In this document: one piece after another, positions 1 to 8,383 of the stretch | How the letters are laid out: each line of letters begins with the position of its first letter | How positions within the stretch are numbered: the first letter of the stretch is position 1 | NCBI RefSeq assembly: GCF_000499525.1 | Contig: NZ_HG529233.1 | Location: forward strand, 1 to 64,000 | Length of the DNA stretch: 64,000 bases | Source of the DNA: Faecalimicrobium dakarense | GTDB lineage: Bacteria > Bacillota > Clostridia > Peptostreptococcales > Peptostreptococcaceae | Direction of reading: 5' to 3' | Notes under the pieces: generated by a model | The model's input: the letters and a program-made list of their open reading frames with translations, nothing else | Told to the model about the DNA's origin: nothing | Database searches by the model: none | Translations under genes and position numbers: made by a program

Positions 1-189
1 AACTTAATAAGTGAGCTTTTTTTATATTATTAATGAAATTAAAACTTTTATTTTGTAAAAGCTATATACTATAAAAGCAATTTATTATATTTAATACAAA
101 TAAATAATAATAAATTTTAATCTTATTTATGATATTATATAAAAATAGGATACAATATTTATATGAGTTAGAATTTAAGGAGGAAATAA
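1..189. other. AT-rich region upstream of rsgA
   Basis: I see no gene here. The stretch is very AT-rich and ends in a good ribosome binding site (AAGGAGG at 178-184) for rsgA. A TACAAT hexamer at 151-156 could be a -10 element but has no convincing -35 partner. In Bacillus the gene before rsgA is prkC, usually close or overlapping; here the space may follow the end of an upstream operon that lies outside the window. Confidence 0.4.
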
Positions 190-1071
190 ATGATAAATGG
201 AAAAATTATAAAAGGAATAGGGGGATTTTACTACGTAGATACAGAAAATGGGCTTTATGAATGTAGAGCTAGAGGTATATTTAGAAAAGAAAAAATCACG
301 CCTTTAGTTGGAGATAGAGTTGGTATAAGTGTAGTTGATGAAGAGAATAAAAAGGGTGTAGTTGAGGAAATAGATAAAAGGGATACAGAACTTGTAAGAC
401 CGCCTATAGCTAATGTAGATAAGGCTCTTATAGTATTTGCTATAAAAAACCCTAAGCCAAACTTATCCTTATTAGATAGATTTATAGTTTTAGCTGAAAA
501 GGAAAATTTAGAGATAGTTATAGTGCTTACAAAGGCTGACTTAGATGATGATAATACATTAGATGAACTAAAAAGTGTGTATGAACTTAGCGGATATAAA
601 GTGATACCTGTAAGTAATAAAACTAAGCTAAATATAGATAAAATAAGAGAAGAACTAAGTGGAAATGTAGTAGTATTTGCAGGTCCATCTGGAGTTGGAA
701 AATCTAGTTTACTAAATGAAATAGATAGTAATTTTAAATTACAAACAGGAGAAGTAAGTGACAAAATAAAAAGAGGAAAGCATACTACACGACATGCAGA
801 ACTTTTAAAGTTAGACTGTGGTGCTATGGTTGCTGATACTCCAGGATTTAGTTCATTAACTTTAGATGATATAAGTGAAACTGAGCTTAAGGATTATTTT
901 ATAGAGTTTGATGAATTTGATAATTGTAGATTTGGATCAAGATGTGTACATGAAAATGAGCCTAGTTGTGCTATAAAAGAGGCTGCCCAAAATGGTAAAA
1001 TATCTAAACAAAGATATGATAGTTATATACAATTACTAAATGAAATAAGACAAGGGAAAAGGAGATACTAA
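190..1071 (+). CDS. rsgA: Ribosome small subunit-dependent GTPase RsgA
   Basis: RsgA is a circularly permuted GTPase that binds the 30S subunit and helps its late maturation in the cytoplasm. The 293-residue protein has an N-terminal OB-fold, then the permuted G motifs: TKAD (G4) near residue 113, the P-loop GPSGVGKSS near 160-168, and DTPGF (G3) near 218. A C-terminal zinc-binding segment holds Cys, Cys, His and Cys near residues 247-262. Length is normal. ATG is preceded by AAGGAGG. The next gene, rpe, begins one base after the stop, and thiN follows, giving the conserved rsgA-rpe-thiN-spoVM-rpmB order of Firmicutes. Confidence 0.97.
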   Translation: MINGKIIKGIGGFYYVDTENGLYECRARGIFRKEKITPLVGDRVGISVVDEENKKGVVEEIDKRDTELVRPPIANVDKALIVFAIKNPKPNLSLLDRFIVLAEKENLEIVIVLTKADLDDDNTLDELKSVYELSGYKVIPVSNKTKLNIDKIREELSGNVVVFAGPSGVGKSSLLNEIDSNFKLQTGEVSDKIKRGKHTTRHAELLKLDCGAMVADTPGFSSLTLDDISETELKDYFIEFDEFDNCRFGSRCVHENEPSCAIKEAAQNGKISKQRYDSYIQLLNEIRQGKRRY

Positions 1072-1072
1072 A

Positions 1073-1729
1073 ATGATTAAATTAGCACCATCTATATTAT
1101 CAGCAGACTTTGCTAGATTATTAGAAGACGTAAAAAAGGTAGAAAATGCAGGATGTGAATACTTACACATAGATGTAATGGATGGTCATTTTGTACCAAA
1201 TATTACTTTAGGTCCAGGAATTGTAAAATCACTAAGAAAAGATGTAAATATGGTATTTGATGCACATCTTATGATAGAAAATCCAGATCTTTATATAAAA
1301 GATTTTGTAGATGCAGGATGTGATTTGATAGTTGTTCATCAAGAAGCATGTACTCACTTACATAGAACTATACAAAATATAAAGTCTTATGGTATAAAAG
1401 CAGGAGTTGCCCTAAATCCAGCTACTCCAATAGAATCAATAAAACATGTATTGTCTGAAGTAGATATGGTACTTATAATGACAGTTAATCCAGGATTTGG
1501 AGGTCAATCATTTATAGAAGGTATGGTACCTAAAATAGAAGAGTTAAAAGAGCTTATAGATAGTAAAGGACTAAGTGTGGATATACAGGTTGATGGTGGT
1601 ATAAAACCTAGTAATGTAGACAAGGTAGTTAAAGCAGGAGCTAATATAATAGTTGCAGGTTCAGCTATATTTAATAGTGAAGATATACCTACTACAGTTA
1701 AATTATTTAGAGAGAATGCATCTAAATAG
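1073..1729 (+). CDS. rpe: Ribulose-phosphate 3-epimerase
   Basis: The enzyme interconverts ribulose 5-phosphate and xylulose 5-phosphate in the pentose phosphate pathway. The 218-residue TIM barrel starts with the typical KLAPSILSADFA and carries HIDVMDGHFVPN (metal-binding His and Asp near residues 33-36), AHLMIENP, MTVNPGFGGQ and the phosphate-binding VDGGI and AGSAIF motifs. Length is standard. It sits directly after rsgA and nine bases before thiN, so the three are probably co-transcribed. Confidence 0.98.
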   Translation: MIKLAPSILSADFARLLEDVKKVENAGCEYLHIDVMDGHFVPNITLGPGIVKSLRKDVNMVFDAHLMIENPDLYIKDFVDAGCDLIVVHQEACTHLHRTIQNIKSYGIKAGVALNPATPIESIKHVLSEVDMVLIMTVNPGFGGQSFIEGMVPKIEELKELIDSKGLSVDIQVDGGIKPSNVDKVVKAGANIIVAGSAIFNSEDIPTTVKLFRENASK

Positions 1730-1738
1730 GAAATATAT

Positions 1739-2380
1739 ATGAAAATTTGTATTGTTTTAAATGGAGAAATACAAGATTATAAAAATACAAAAAAAATAAT
1801 ATATGAAAATAAGTATGATTATATAATTTGTGCAGATGGGGGAGCTAATCATACCTATAATATGGAAATAAAACCACATTATATAATAGGCGATTTAGAT
1901 TCTGTGTCAAATGATATTGTAAATTATTATAAAAAATGTGGAGTTAAATTTGAGAAGTTTCCATCTAAGAAAAATGAAACTGATACAGAGTTATGTATTT
2001 ATCTAGCAAAACAACTTGGCGCTAAAGAAATAGATTTTTTAGGTGCATTAGGTGGTAGGATAGATCATATGCTTGCAAATATCAATTTACTTTATTATGT
2101 AAGAAGCATGAATATAAGTACTAAAATAATATCTGATAAAGAAGATATATATATAGCAATAGATGAAGAAAAAATTATAAATGGAAATAAGGGAGATACA
2201 ATTTCTGTAATACCTATAAAAGGTGATGCAATAGGTGTTACTCTTAAAGAATTAGAATATCCCTTAACTGATTATAATATGAAGTACTCATTACCACTTG
2301 GTATATCTAACGTTATGGTAAAATCTAAATGCAGTGTAAAAGTTAATAAAGGAAATTTACTTATAATAAGAAATAAATAA
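1739..2380 (+). CDS. thiN: Thiamine diphosphokinase
   Basis: The protein transfers a pyrophosphate from ATP to thiamine to make thiamine diphosphate. The 213 residues show the family motifs CADGGANHTY (about residues 31-40), IGDLDSVS (about 50-57), KNETDTELC and GALGGRIDH. It has the usual two-domain length. It follows rpe closely and is followed by a strong terminator whose left arm begins at its stop codon, so it probably ends the rsgA operon. The steA product farther on carries a related catalytic fold, but this one is the ordinary ThiN. Confidence 0.95.
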   Translation: MKICIVLNGEIQDYKNTKKIIYENKYDYIICADGGANHTYNMEIKPHYIIGDLDSVSNDIVNYYKKCGVKFEKFPSKKNETDTELCIYLAKQLGAKEIDFLGALGGRIDHMLANINLLYYVRSMNISTKIISDKEDIYIAIDEEKIINGNKGDTISVIPIKGDAIGVTLKELEYPLTDYNMKYSLPLGISNVMVKSKCSVKVNKGNLLIIRNK

Positions 2381-2407
2381 AAAAGATGGTTTTTAACCAT
2401 CTTTTTT
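2379..2407 (+). terminator. Rho-independent terminator after thiN
   Basis: An inverted repeat (AAAAAGATGGTT with AACCATCTTTTTT) with a short T-rich loop ends in a run of T. It begins at the thiN stop codon. Confidence 0.9.
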
Positions 2408-2527
2408 ACATGTGATTTATAACCTAGTAAATTTGAGCAAAGCGAATTTTATTTAAAAATATTAAAGGGAAAAGGTGAATTTAGTCATATAATTATAATT
2501 ATAAGTTTATAAATAAGGAGGTATATT

Positions 2528-3070
2528 ATGGGGGATAAGATAGCAGTTATATACAAAAGTAAATACGGCACTACAAAACGCTACGCAGGGTGGATAGCAC
2601 TTAAATTAGGAGCTGACTTATATGAACTATCAGATATAAGAACTAAGGATTTAGATAAATATAATACTGTAATATATGGAGGTCCTTTATATGTAGGTAA
2701 AATAAAGGGTGTAGATTTTATAATTAAAAATTATGAAAAATTATTAAATAAAAACCTTATAGTATTTACTGTTGGAATGGAATCATATAGTGAGGAATGC
2801 AGAAATAAAATTATTAAGAATAACTTTGAAGGTGAGAGAATAGATAAAATTGATTTATATCACTTTAAAGGAGCATTTAGCTATAAAGAACTAGGTATAA
2901 TACATAAAGCTATGATGAAATTTATGAAAAAAAATTTAGAAGCAAAAGGTATAAGAGATTTAACTGAAGATGATAAAAACTTATTAAAGGGATTTGAAAG
3001 TTCAGTTGACCTATCAGATAAGAAGTATATAAATAATTTAATAGACCATGTATATAGCATAAACAAATAA
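2528..3070 (+). CDS. Flavodoxin-domain protein
   Basis: A 180-residue protein with a flavodoxin-like fold. The N-terminal KIAVIYKSKYGTTKRYAGW is the phosphate-binding loop for FMN, and YGGPLYVGKIKG near residues 50-61 fits the isoalloxazine-contacting loop. It resembles the HemG/menaquinone-dependent protoporphyrinogen oxidase-like flavodoxins of clostridia; a role in heme synthesis cannot be claimed here because no heme genes are near. ATG follows a good AAGGAGG. It is monocistronic, with terminators on both sides. Confidence 0.85.
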   Translation: MGDKIAVIYKSKYGTTKRYAGWIALKLGADLYELSDIRTKDLDKYNTVIYGGPLYVGKIKGVDFIIKNYEKLLNKNLIVFTVGMESYSEECRNKIIKNNFEGERIDKIDLYHFKGAFSYKELGIIHKAMMKFMKKNLEAKGIRDLTEDDKNLLKGFESSVDLSDKKYINNLIDHVYSINK

Positions 3071-3097
3071 AAGAAGTGCATCTTGCACTTCTTTTAT
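3069..3097 (+). terminator. Terminator after the flavodoxin gene
   Basis: A perfect inverted repeat (AAAAGAAGTGCA with TGCACTTCTTTT) around a 3-base loop, followed by a T-rich tail. It begins within the stop codon. Confidence 0.9.
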
Positions 3098-3213
3098 TAT
3101 GCAAAGTATTAAATTTTTAAATTAAAAAGTAGGACAGGTCTAATTTTATAATATTTTGCATAAATTTAACTATATAAAGTAACTAATAGATTTAAAAGCC
3201 ATAGGAGGCGATT

Positions 3214-3363
3214 ATGAGAAATCAATCAAAGGGGTTATTGGGGATTGTATGTTTAGCAACTGGAGCTGCTGTAATACTGTCTATGATACTACCTAATTGG
3301 ATATGGACGGCACTTACGGCATTTGTACTTATTGGATGTGGAGTATTATTATTCTTATATTAA
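3214..3363 (+). CDS. Small two-segment membrane protein, function unknown
   Basis: A 49-codon frame starts with ATG behind a strong AGGAGG (3203-3208). The product has a short polar start (MRNQSKG), then two hydrophobic stretches (about residues 8-25 and 30-48) separated by LPNWIW, so it should be a small hairpin membrane protein with almost no soluble part. I do not recognise a named family. Its place immediately before spoVM, another tiny membrane-active protein, and the clear ribosome binding site make it a credible real gene. Confidence 0.7.
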   Translation: MRNQSKGLLGIVCLATGAAVILSMILPNWIWTALTAFVLIGCGVLLFLY

Positions 3364-3472
3364 TTAAAAAGCAATTATATAGGTAAATAACTAGTAATAA
3401 TTAAAAAAACTAAGAATAATCTTTAAAGTCTAGACAAATAGGTTAAAAATTAAATTACAGGGGGAATAGATT

Positions 3473-3553
3473 ATGAAAATGGTAACAATCAAATTACCAA
3501 AATGGATTTCAAATATTGTATTAAAATTTATGAGAGGTGGTAAAAAAGATTAA
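3473..3553 (+). CDS. spoVM: Stage V sporulation protein SpoVM
   Basis: A 26-residue amphipathic peptide reading MKMVTIKLPKWISNI at its start and ending GGKKD. It aligns end to end with Bacillus SpoVM (same length, TIKLPK core, basic C terminus). SpoVM recognises the convex curvature of the forespore membrane and recruits SpoIVA to begin coat assembly; it is made in the mother cell. Position between thiN and rpmB is the conserved one. AGGGGG at 3459-3464 serves as the ribosome binding site. The gene is too short for most automatic callers. Confidence 0.93.
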   Translation: MKMVTIKLPKWISNIVLKFMRGGKKD

Positions 3554-3556
3554 AAC

Positions 3557-3590
3557 ATAAAAAAGGCCTACTAAAATTAGTAGGCTTTTA
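3557..3590. terminator. Bidirectional terminator between spoVM and rpmB
   Basis: The inverted repeat GCCTACTAA / TTAGTAGGC is flanked by A runs on the left and T runs on the right, so it can end spoVM transcripts on the plus strand and rpmB transcripts on the minus strand. Confidence 0.88.
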
Positions 3591-3598
3591 AAGAATTA

Positions 3599-3787
3599 TT
3601 AAGCTCTTTCAACTTTACCAGAACGTAAACATCTAGTACAAACTTTTACTCTCTTAGGAGTACCATCTATTATAGCTCTAACGCTTCTTAAGTTCGCTGA
3701 CCACGTTCTTCTGCTGTGTCTATTTGAATGTGATACTTGGTTTCCAGAAACCTTACCTTTACCACATACGCTACATATCTTTGCCAT
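3599..3787 (-). CDS. rpmB: 50S ribosomal protein L28
   Basis: A 62-residue basic protein with the L28 layout: MAKICSVCGKG at the N terminus and VCTRCLRSGKV near the C terminus, giving two CxxC pairs that mark the zinc-binding form. Lysine/arginine-rich middle (RHSRRTWSANL) contacts 23S rRNA. It is transcribed opposite to its neighbours, as in other Firmicutes, with a strong ribosome binding site (AGGAGGTG on the minus strand). Confidence 0.98.
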   Translation of the reverse strand: MAKICSVCGKGKVSGNQVSHSNRHSRRTWSANLRSVRAIIDGTPKRVKVCTRCLRSGKVERA

Positions 3788-3839
3788 TTTTCGTACACCT
3801 CCTTAAAATGATAACTATTTAAAGACTAAAAACATATTT

Positions 3840-3868
3840 ATATTAACATAAATATTGAAAACGTGCAA
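3840..3868 (-). promoter_or_regulatory. Sigma-A-type promoter for rpmB
   Basis: On the minus strand TTGCAC (3868-3863) and TAATAT (3845-3840) are separated by exactly 17 bases and lie about 50 bases before the rpmB start. Inferred from consensus match only. Confidence 0.6.
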
Positions 3869-4153
3869 CAGAAATATATATTTGCTCTACACATATTGAA
3901 GAATTTGCTGTTATCATATAAAATTATATATATAGTTTTGTATAAAGTAAATATTAAAAAAGAAATACTAATATTTTCTTTATTTAAATATCCTAACATT
4001 TTACAAAAATATTTTCAAAATAATATGGCTAGGTTTAAATTATACCATATTTATAGTATTATAGGATATATAATTTTCTATGAGCTATAAAAAATAGAAA
4101 ATTTTAATATATTTGAAAAAATAAAAATAAAAATGAACTTAAGGGGGTCAACC
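3869..4153. other. AT-rich intergenic region before asp23
   Basis: Apart from the rpmB promoter at its left edge, I see only very AT-rich sequence and, at the right end, AAGGGGG (4141-4147), the ribosome binding site of the Asp23-family gene. A plus-strand open frame at 3863-4090 has no ribosome binding site and a composition typical of non-coding AT-rich DNA, so I do not call it. Confidence 0.5.
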
Positions 4154-4504
4154 ATGAGTGCAAAAGTAATGAATCAATATGGATGTATAGAAATAGATAA
4201 GCAAGTTATATCACAAATAGCATATAGATCTGCTATGGAAAGTTACGGTTTAGTAGGTTTAGCATATAAATCTAAGGGTATAGTAGAATTATTAAAAGGT
4301 GAAAATGCCTTTAAAGGTGTTTTAGTAGAAGAACTTGAAGATAATACAATAGCAATAGAGCTTTATGTTATACTACAATATGGAACTAATATATCTACTG
4401 TTGCAAACAATATAATAGATAGAGTAAAATATACAGTTGAGAAATTAACGTCAATAAAAGTAAGTAAAATAGATATTAATGTGCAAGGAATTAGAGTCAA
4501 GTAA
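4154..4504 (+). CDS. Asp23/Gls24 family envelope stress protein (YloU-like)
   Basis: A 116-residue DUF322/Asp23 protein. Family members are small and, in staphylococci, associate with the membrane via a partner; YloU of Bacillus sits beside the same fakA-like gene. Visible features are GCIEIDKQVISQIA at the start, AIELYVILQYGTNI in the middle and SKIDINVQGIRVK at the end. The ATG at 4154 is chosen over an upstream in-frame ATG at 4133 because AAGGGGG lies seven bases before it. It is followed 14 bases later by fakA. A paralogue lies at 33345. Confidence 0.9.
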   Translation: MSAKVMNQYGCIEIDKQVISQIAYRSAMESYGLVGLAYKSKGIVELLKGENAFKGVLVEELEDNTIAIELYVILQYGTNISTVANNIIDRVKYTVEKLTSIKVSKIDINVQGIRVK

Positions 4505-4518
4505 TTAGGAGGAAGAAA

Positions 4519-6144
4519 ATGATTCAATATATAGACGGTAAAATTTTAAGAGATATGTTTGTCTCTGGTGCAAATAATCTTCAAAATCATAAAGATTTGG
4601 TAGACAAGCTAAATGTGTTTCCTGTTCCAGATGGAGACACAGGAACTAATATGTCGCTTACAATATCTTATGCAATGAAGGAATTGTCAAAGTTAGAAAA
4701 TAATAATATAACAGATATAGGCAAGGCATTATCAAAAGGTTCTTTAATGGGAGCTAGAGGAAACTCTGGAGTTATATTATCACAAATAATAAGAGGATTT
4801 GCAAAATCAATAGAAGGTAAAGATAAAATATCAACTGAAGATTTAGCAAAGGCGTTTAAAAATGGTTCTGACACTGCATACAAGGCAGTTATAAAGCCTA
4901 TAGAAGGTACAATACTGACAGTAGTTAGAGAAAGTGGAGAATTCGCTATAAAGTCATATAGAAAAGAAAATGATCTATTAAAGTTCTTAGAAATGGTTAT
5001 AAAAGAAGCTAACGAATCACTTAATAGAACACCAGAACTTTTAAAAGCTTTAAAAGAAGCTGGAGTAGTTGACTCTGGAGGAAAAGGTCTAGTTCTTATA
5101 TATGAAGGAATGCACGCGGCTCTAAAAGGTAATCCTATAAAAATAAAAGACTCAAGTTCAAATAATGTACAAACTATAAACACTTCAGCAGGAACAATAA
5201 GTACTGAAGATATAAAGTTCGGTTATTGTACAGAGTTTATATTAGAAAGCGATAAAATAGAAGATACTGGCATAAGAGATATGATGTTAAAGTATGGAGA
5301 TAGTTTAGCTGTTGTTGGAGATGAAGGTGTAATAAAAGTACATGTTCATACTAATGACCCCGGGCTAGTAATTCAAGATGCTTTAAAATACGGTCAATTA
5401 ATAACTATAAAAATAGAAAATATGAGAGTGCAGCATGAAAATATAGTTTTAGATGCACAATCTGAGACTGCTTCTTCAGTAGAAGAAAAAGAGTTTGGAT
5501 TTATAGCAACATCTATGGGTGACGGGCTTGCTAAAATATTTAAAGACTTTGGGGTAGATCACATAATAGAAGGTGGTCAAACAATGAACCCAAGTACAGA
5601 AGATTTCGTAAAAGCAATAGATACTATAAATGCTAAAAATATATTTATATTCCCAAATAACAGTAATATAATAATGGCTGCAAATCAAGCTAAAGAAATA
5701 AGTGAAAAAAATATTGTGGTTATACCAACTAAAAATACACCACAAGGATTTACAGCTTTAGTAAACTTCAATGGTGATGCAACTGTAGAAGAAAATGAAG
5801 AAGCTATGATGGAATCCCTTGGATTAGTTAAATCAGGTCAAGTAACTTATGCTGTTAGAGATACAGTTATGAATGACATTGAAGTTAAAGAAGGAAATAT
5901 AATAGGAATTGCAGAAGGAACATTACTATCTGCAGGAGAAAAGGTAGATGAAATAACTACAGCTCTTGTTGAAAAATTAGTAGATGAAGATACTGCAATA
6001 ATAACTTTATTCTTTGGAGAAGATGTATCAGAAGAAGATGCTTCAAAACTTCGTGATGAATTAGAAGAAAAGTTTGAAGATATAGATGTAGAGTTATATT
6101 ACGGAGGACAGCCTCTTTATTATTACTTAATATCAGTTGAATAG
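4519..6144 (+). CDS. fakA: Fatty acid kinase catalytic subunit FakA (DAK2/DegV-like, YloV)
   Basis: FakA phosphorylates exogenous fatty acids bound to a FakB carrier, feeding acyl phosphate to PlsX/PlsY. The 541-residue protein has an N-terminal DAK2 kinase domain (VFPVPDGDTGTNM near residues 33-45 binds Mg-ATP; GSLMGARGNSGVILS near 74-88), a central linker and a C-terminal DegV-like half ending LYYGGQPLYYYLISVE. Length matches the family. Its operon partner asp23 is the conserved neighbour. FakB is not in this window. The link with the FapR-plsX operon 10 kb away is functional, not physical. Confidence 0.93.
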   Translation: MIQYIDGKILRDMFVSGANNLQNHKDLVDKLNVFPVPDGDTGTNMSLTISYAMKELSKLENNNITDIGKALSKGSLMGARGNSGVILSQIIRGFAKSIEGKDKISTEDLAKAFKNGSDTAYKAVIKPIEGTILTVVRESGEFAIKSYRKENDLLKFLEMVIKEANESLNRTPELLKALKEAGVVDSGGKGLVLIYEGMHAALKGNPIKIKDSSSNNVQTINTSAGTISTEDIKFGYCTEFILESDKIEDTGIRDMMLKYGDSLAVVGDEGVIKVHVHTNDPGLVIQDALKYGQLITIKIENMRVQHENIVLDAQSETASSVEEKEFGFIATSMGDGLAKIFKDFGVDHIIEGGQTMNPSTEDFVKAIDTINAKNIFIFPNNSNIIMAANQAKEISEKNIVVIPTKNTPQGFTALVNFNGDATVEENEEAMMESLGLVKSGQVTYAVRDTVMNDIEVKEGNIIGIAEGTLLSAGEKVDEITTALVEKLVDEDTAIITLFFGEDVSEEDASKLRDELEEKFEDIDVELYYGGQPLYYYLISVE

Positions 6145-6153
6145 ATTAAAAAG

Positions 6154-6203
6154 TCCTGTATAATCATAATACTTAGTAAAAGTGATTATACAGGATTTTT
6201 TTT
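6154..6203 (+). terminator. Terminator after fakA
   Basis: A perfect 13-bp inverted repeat (TCCTGTATAATCA / TGATTATACAGGA) with a 16-base loop is followed by eight T. Confidence 0.92.
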
Positions 6204-6262
6204 AGCAACTGTGTTGGCAACATGAAGTGTAGCGCCCACGCAGTGGCTTAAGATAAGCTAAT
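6204..6262. other. GC-rich patch between fakA and recG
   Basis: This stretch is far more GC-rich than its surroundings. It contains the short palindrome TGTTGGCAACA (6213-6223) and a CCAC/GTGG pair in GCGCCCACGCAGTGGC. It does not match a riboswitch class I recognise and may be a small structured leader or a degenerate repeat. Confidence 0.3.
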
Positions 6263-6283
6263 TTTGTGTAATAGGTGATAAAT

Positions 6284-8344
6284 ATGATTGATTTAAGAAA
6301 AGATGTACAATATGTAAAAGGAATAGGCCCTAAAAGGGCAGAGAAACTTAATAAGTTAGGAATATTTACACTTAAGGACTTAGTGTACTATTTTCCAAGA
6401 CAATTTGAAGATAGAAATAATTTAAAGAAAATAATTCAATTAGAAAATGAAGAAAAAGCAACTATAAAAGTTATAATAGTAGGAATATCAACATCTAGCC
6501 CAAGAAAAGGGATGAATATAACTAAGGTTGATGTAAGGGATGAAACTGGATATGCAAAGCTAGTATTTTTTAATCAAGATTATGTAAAAAATACTTTTAG
6601 ACCAGGAGATACAATATTAGTATTTGGGAAAGTAAAAAAAGAGTTCAAAACTATAGAAATAAGCTCTTGTGAAGTAGAACACCTTACAAATTCACCTAAA
6701 AATACTTGTAAGGTTATGCCTATATATCCACTTACATATGGTGTAACTAATAAGGAAATTATAAGTATAATAAAAAATGTTTTAAGTGATAAAGAGCTTA
6801 AAATAAAAGAATATTTACCACAAAGGATAATTGAAAAATATAAACTATGTAGCATAGATTATGCTATAAGAAATATCCATTCACCAAGTAGTAAAGAAGC
6901 TTTAAAAATTGCTCTTTACAGAATTGTATTTGAAGAATTTTTAATTTTACAGTTGGGATTATTCATATTTAAAAATGGCGTAGACGAAGCCTGTGGTATA
7001 AAATTTGAAGAAAATGAAAAATTAGAAGATATACTGAATTCTCTACCATTTAAATTAACTGGAGCTCAGGATAGAGCATTAAATGAAATTACACAAGATA
7101 TGAATTCAGATAAGCTTATGAATAGATTAGTTCAAGGCGATGTTGGTAGTGGTAAAACTGTAGTAGCACTTTTAGCGCTAGCTAATTGTGTTTTAAATGG
7201 ATATCAAGGTGCATTAATGGCACCAACTGAAATTCTTGCAGAACAGCACTTTATTTCTCTTACAGAGACTTTATCTGAGTTTGGAATGAAAGTTGAACTA
7301 TTGGTTGGAAGTCTTACTAAAAAACAAAAAGAAAATGTATTAGAAAAAGTTAAAAATAATGAAGTTGATATATTAATTGGAACCCATGCTTTAATAGAAG
7401 ATAAGGTTGAGTTTAGTAACTTAGGACTTGTTATAACTGATGAACAACATAGATTTGGAGTAAGGCAAAGAAATAAGCTATCATCTAAAGGATTTAATCC
7501 AGACATACTTGTAATGACAGCGACTCCAATTCCAAGAACACTAGCTCTTATACTATATGGGGATTTAGATATATCTATAATAGATGAACTTCCTCCAGGT
7601 AGACAGCCTATAGAAACTATTGCGGTTGATAAAGGGAAGAGAGATAGAGCGTATAATTCTTTAGTTAGAGCCGAAGTTGAAAAAGGGAGACAAGTTTATA
7701 TTGTATGCCCTTTAGTAGAAGAAAGTGAAGCAATAGAAGCAAAGGCAGCAGTAGAACTTGTTGAAGAATTAAAATTAGAATACTTTAGTGACTTAAGGGT
7801 AGGTCTATTACATGGAAAAATGAAAGCAAGTGAAAAAGATTCTATAATGAAAAGTTTTAAAAATAAAGAAATAGATATACTAGTATCAACAACAGTTATA
7901 GAAGTAGGAGTAAATGTTCCAAATGCAACTTTGATGATAATAGAAAATGCTGAAAGATTTGGACTAGCTCAGCTTCATCAGCTTAGGGGAAGGGTAGGAA
8001 GAGGTAGTCATAAATCATATTGTATTTTAATATATGCCTCAAAATCAGATGTCTGTAAGCAAAGAATGTCAATTATGGAAGAAACTAATGATGGATTCAA
8101 AATTTCAGAAAAGGATTTAGAAATAAGAGGCCCTGGAGAATTCTTTGGAACGAGACAACATGGGCTTCCAGAGCTTAAAGTAGCTAATATATTTAAACAT
8201 ATGAAAATATTAAAAATAGCACAGCAAGAGGCTAGATATATTTTAGGAAATGATCATAAATTACAAAATTTTGAAAATAAATATATAAAAAACGAAATAA
8301 TTGACAAATTTGAACATTCATTAGAAGAAATTTCGTTAAATTAA
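6284..8344 (+). CDS. recG: ATP-dependent DNA helicase RecG
   Basis: RecG remodels stalled replication forks and branch-migrates Holliday junctions. The protein (about 686 residues) has the N-terminal wedge/OB domain (KRAEKLNKLGI, DLVYYFPRQFEDR), Walker A GDVGSGKTVVA near residue 287, the DEQH box in ITDEQHRFGVRQR, motif III TATPIPRT, and the C-terminal helicase motifs GLLHGKM, STTVIEVGVNVPNA and QLRGRVGRG. The ATG at 6284 is preferred over the in-frame GTG at 6275 because AGGTGAT lies just before it. rsmD and coaD follow, as in many Firmicutes. Confidence 0.97.
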   Translation: MIDLRKDVQYVKGIGPKRAEKLNKLGIFTLKDLVYYFPRQFEDRNNLKKIIQLENEEKATIKVIIVGISTSSPRKGMNITKVDVRDETGYAKLVFFNQDYVKNTFRPGDTILVFGKVKKEFKTIEISSCEVEHLTNSPKNTCKVMPIYPLTYGVTNKEIISIIKNVLSDKELKIKEYLPQRIIEKYKLCSIDYAIRNIHSPSSKEALKIALYRIVFEEFLILQLGLFIFKNGVDEACGIKFEENEKLEDILNSLPFKLTGAQDRALNEITQDMNSDKLMNRLVQGDVGSGKTVVALLALANCVLNGYQGALMAPTEILAEQHFISLTETLSEFGMKVELLVGSLTKKQKENVLEKVKNNEVDILIGTHALIEDKVEFSNLGLVITDEQHRFGVRQRNKLSSKGFNPDILVMTATPIPRTLALILYGDLDISIIDELPPGRQPIETIAVDKGKRDRAYNSLVRAEVEKGRQVYIVCPLVEESEAIEAKAAVELVEELKLEYFSDLRVGLLHGKMKASEKDSIMKSFKNKEIDILVSTTVIEVGVNVPNATLMIIENAERFGLAQLHQLRGRVGRGSHKSYCILIYASKSDVCKQRMSIMEETNDGFKISEKDLEIRGPGEFFGTRQHGLPELKVANIFKHMKILKIAQQEARYILGNDHKLQNFENKYIKNEIIDKFEHSLEEISLN

Positions 8345-8383
8345 ATTAAAATTATGTTAAAATATACAATGAGGTGAAGACTG

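Noticed and set aside
255-764. Long antisense frames opposite rsgA, fakA, plsX, spoIIIAE and other genes
   Set aside because: They mirror real genes in the opposite strand, lack ribosome binding sites and show Ser/Leu/Phe-rich compositions typical of antisense shadows.
3863-4090. 75-codon open frame before asp23
   Set aside because: No ribosome binding site, overlaps the rpmB promoter, and its composition (Ile, Tyr, Lys, Phe runs) is what random AT-rich DNA gives.
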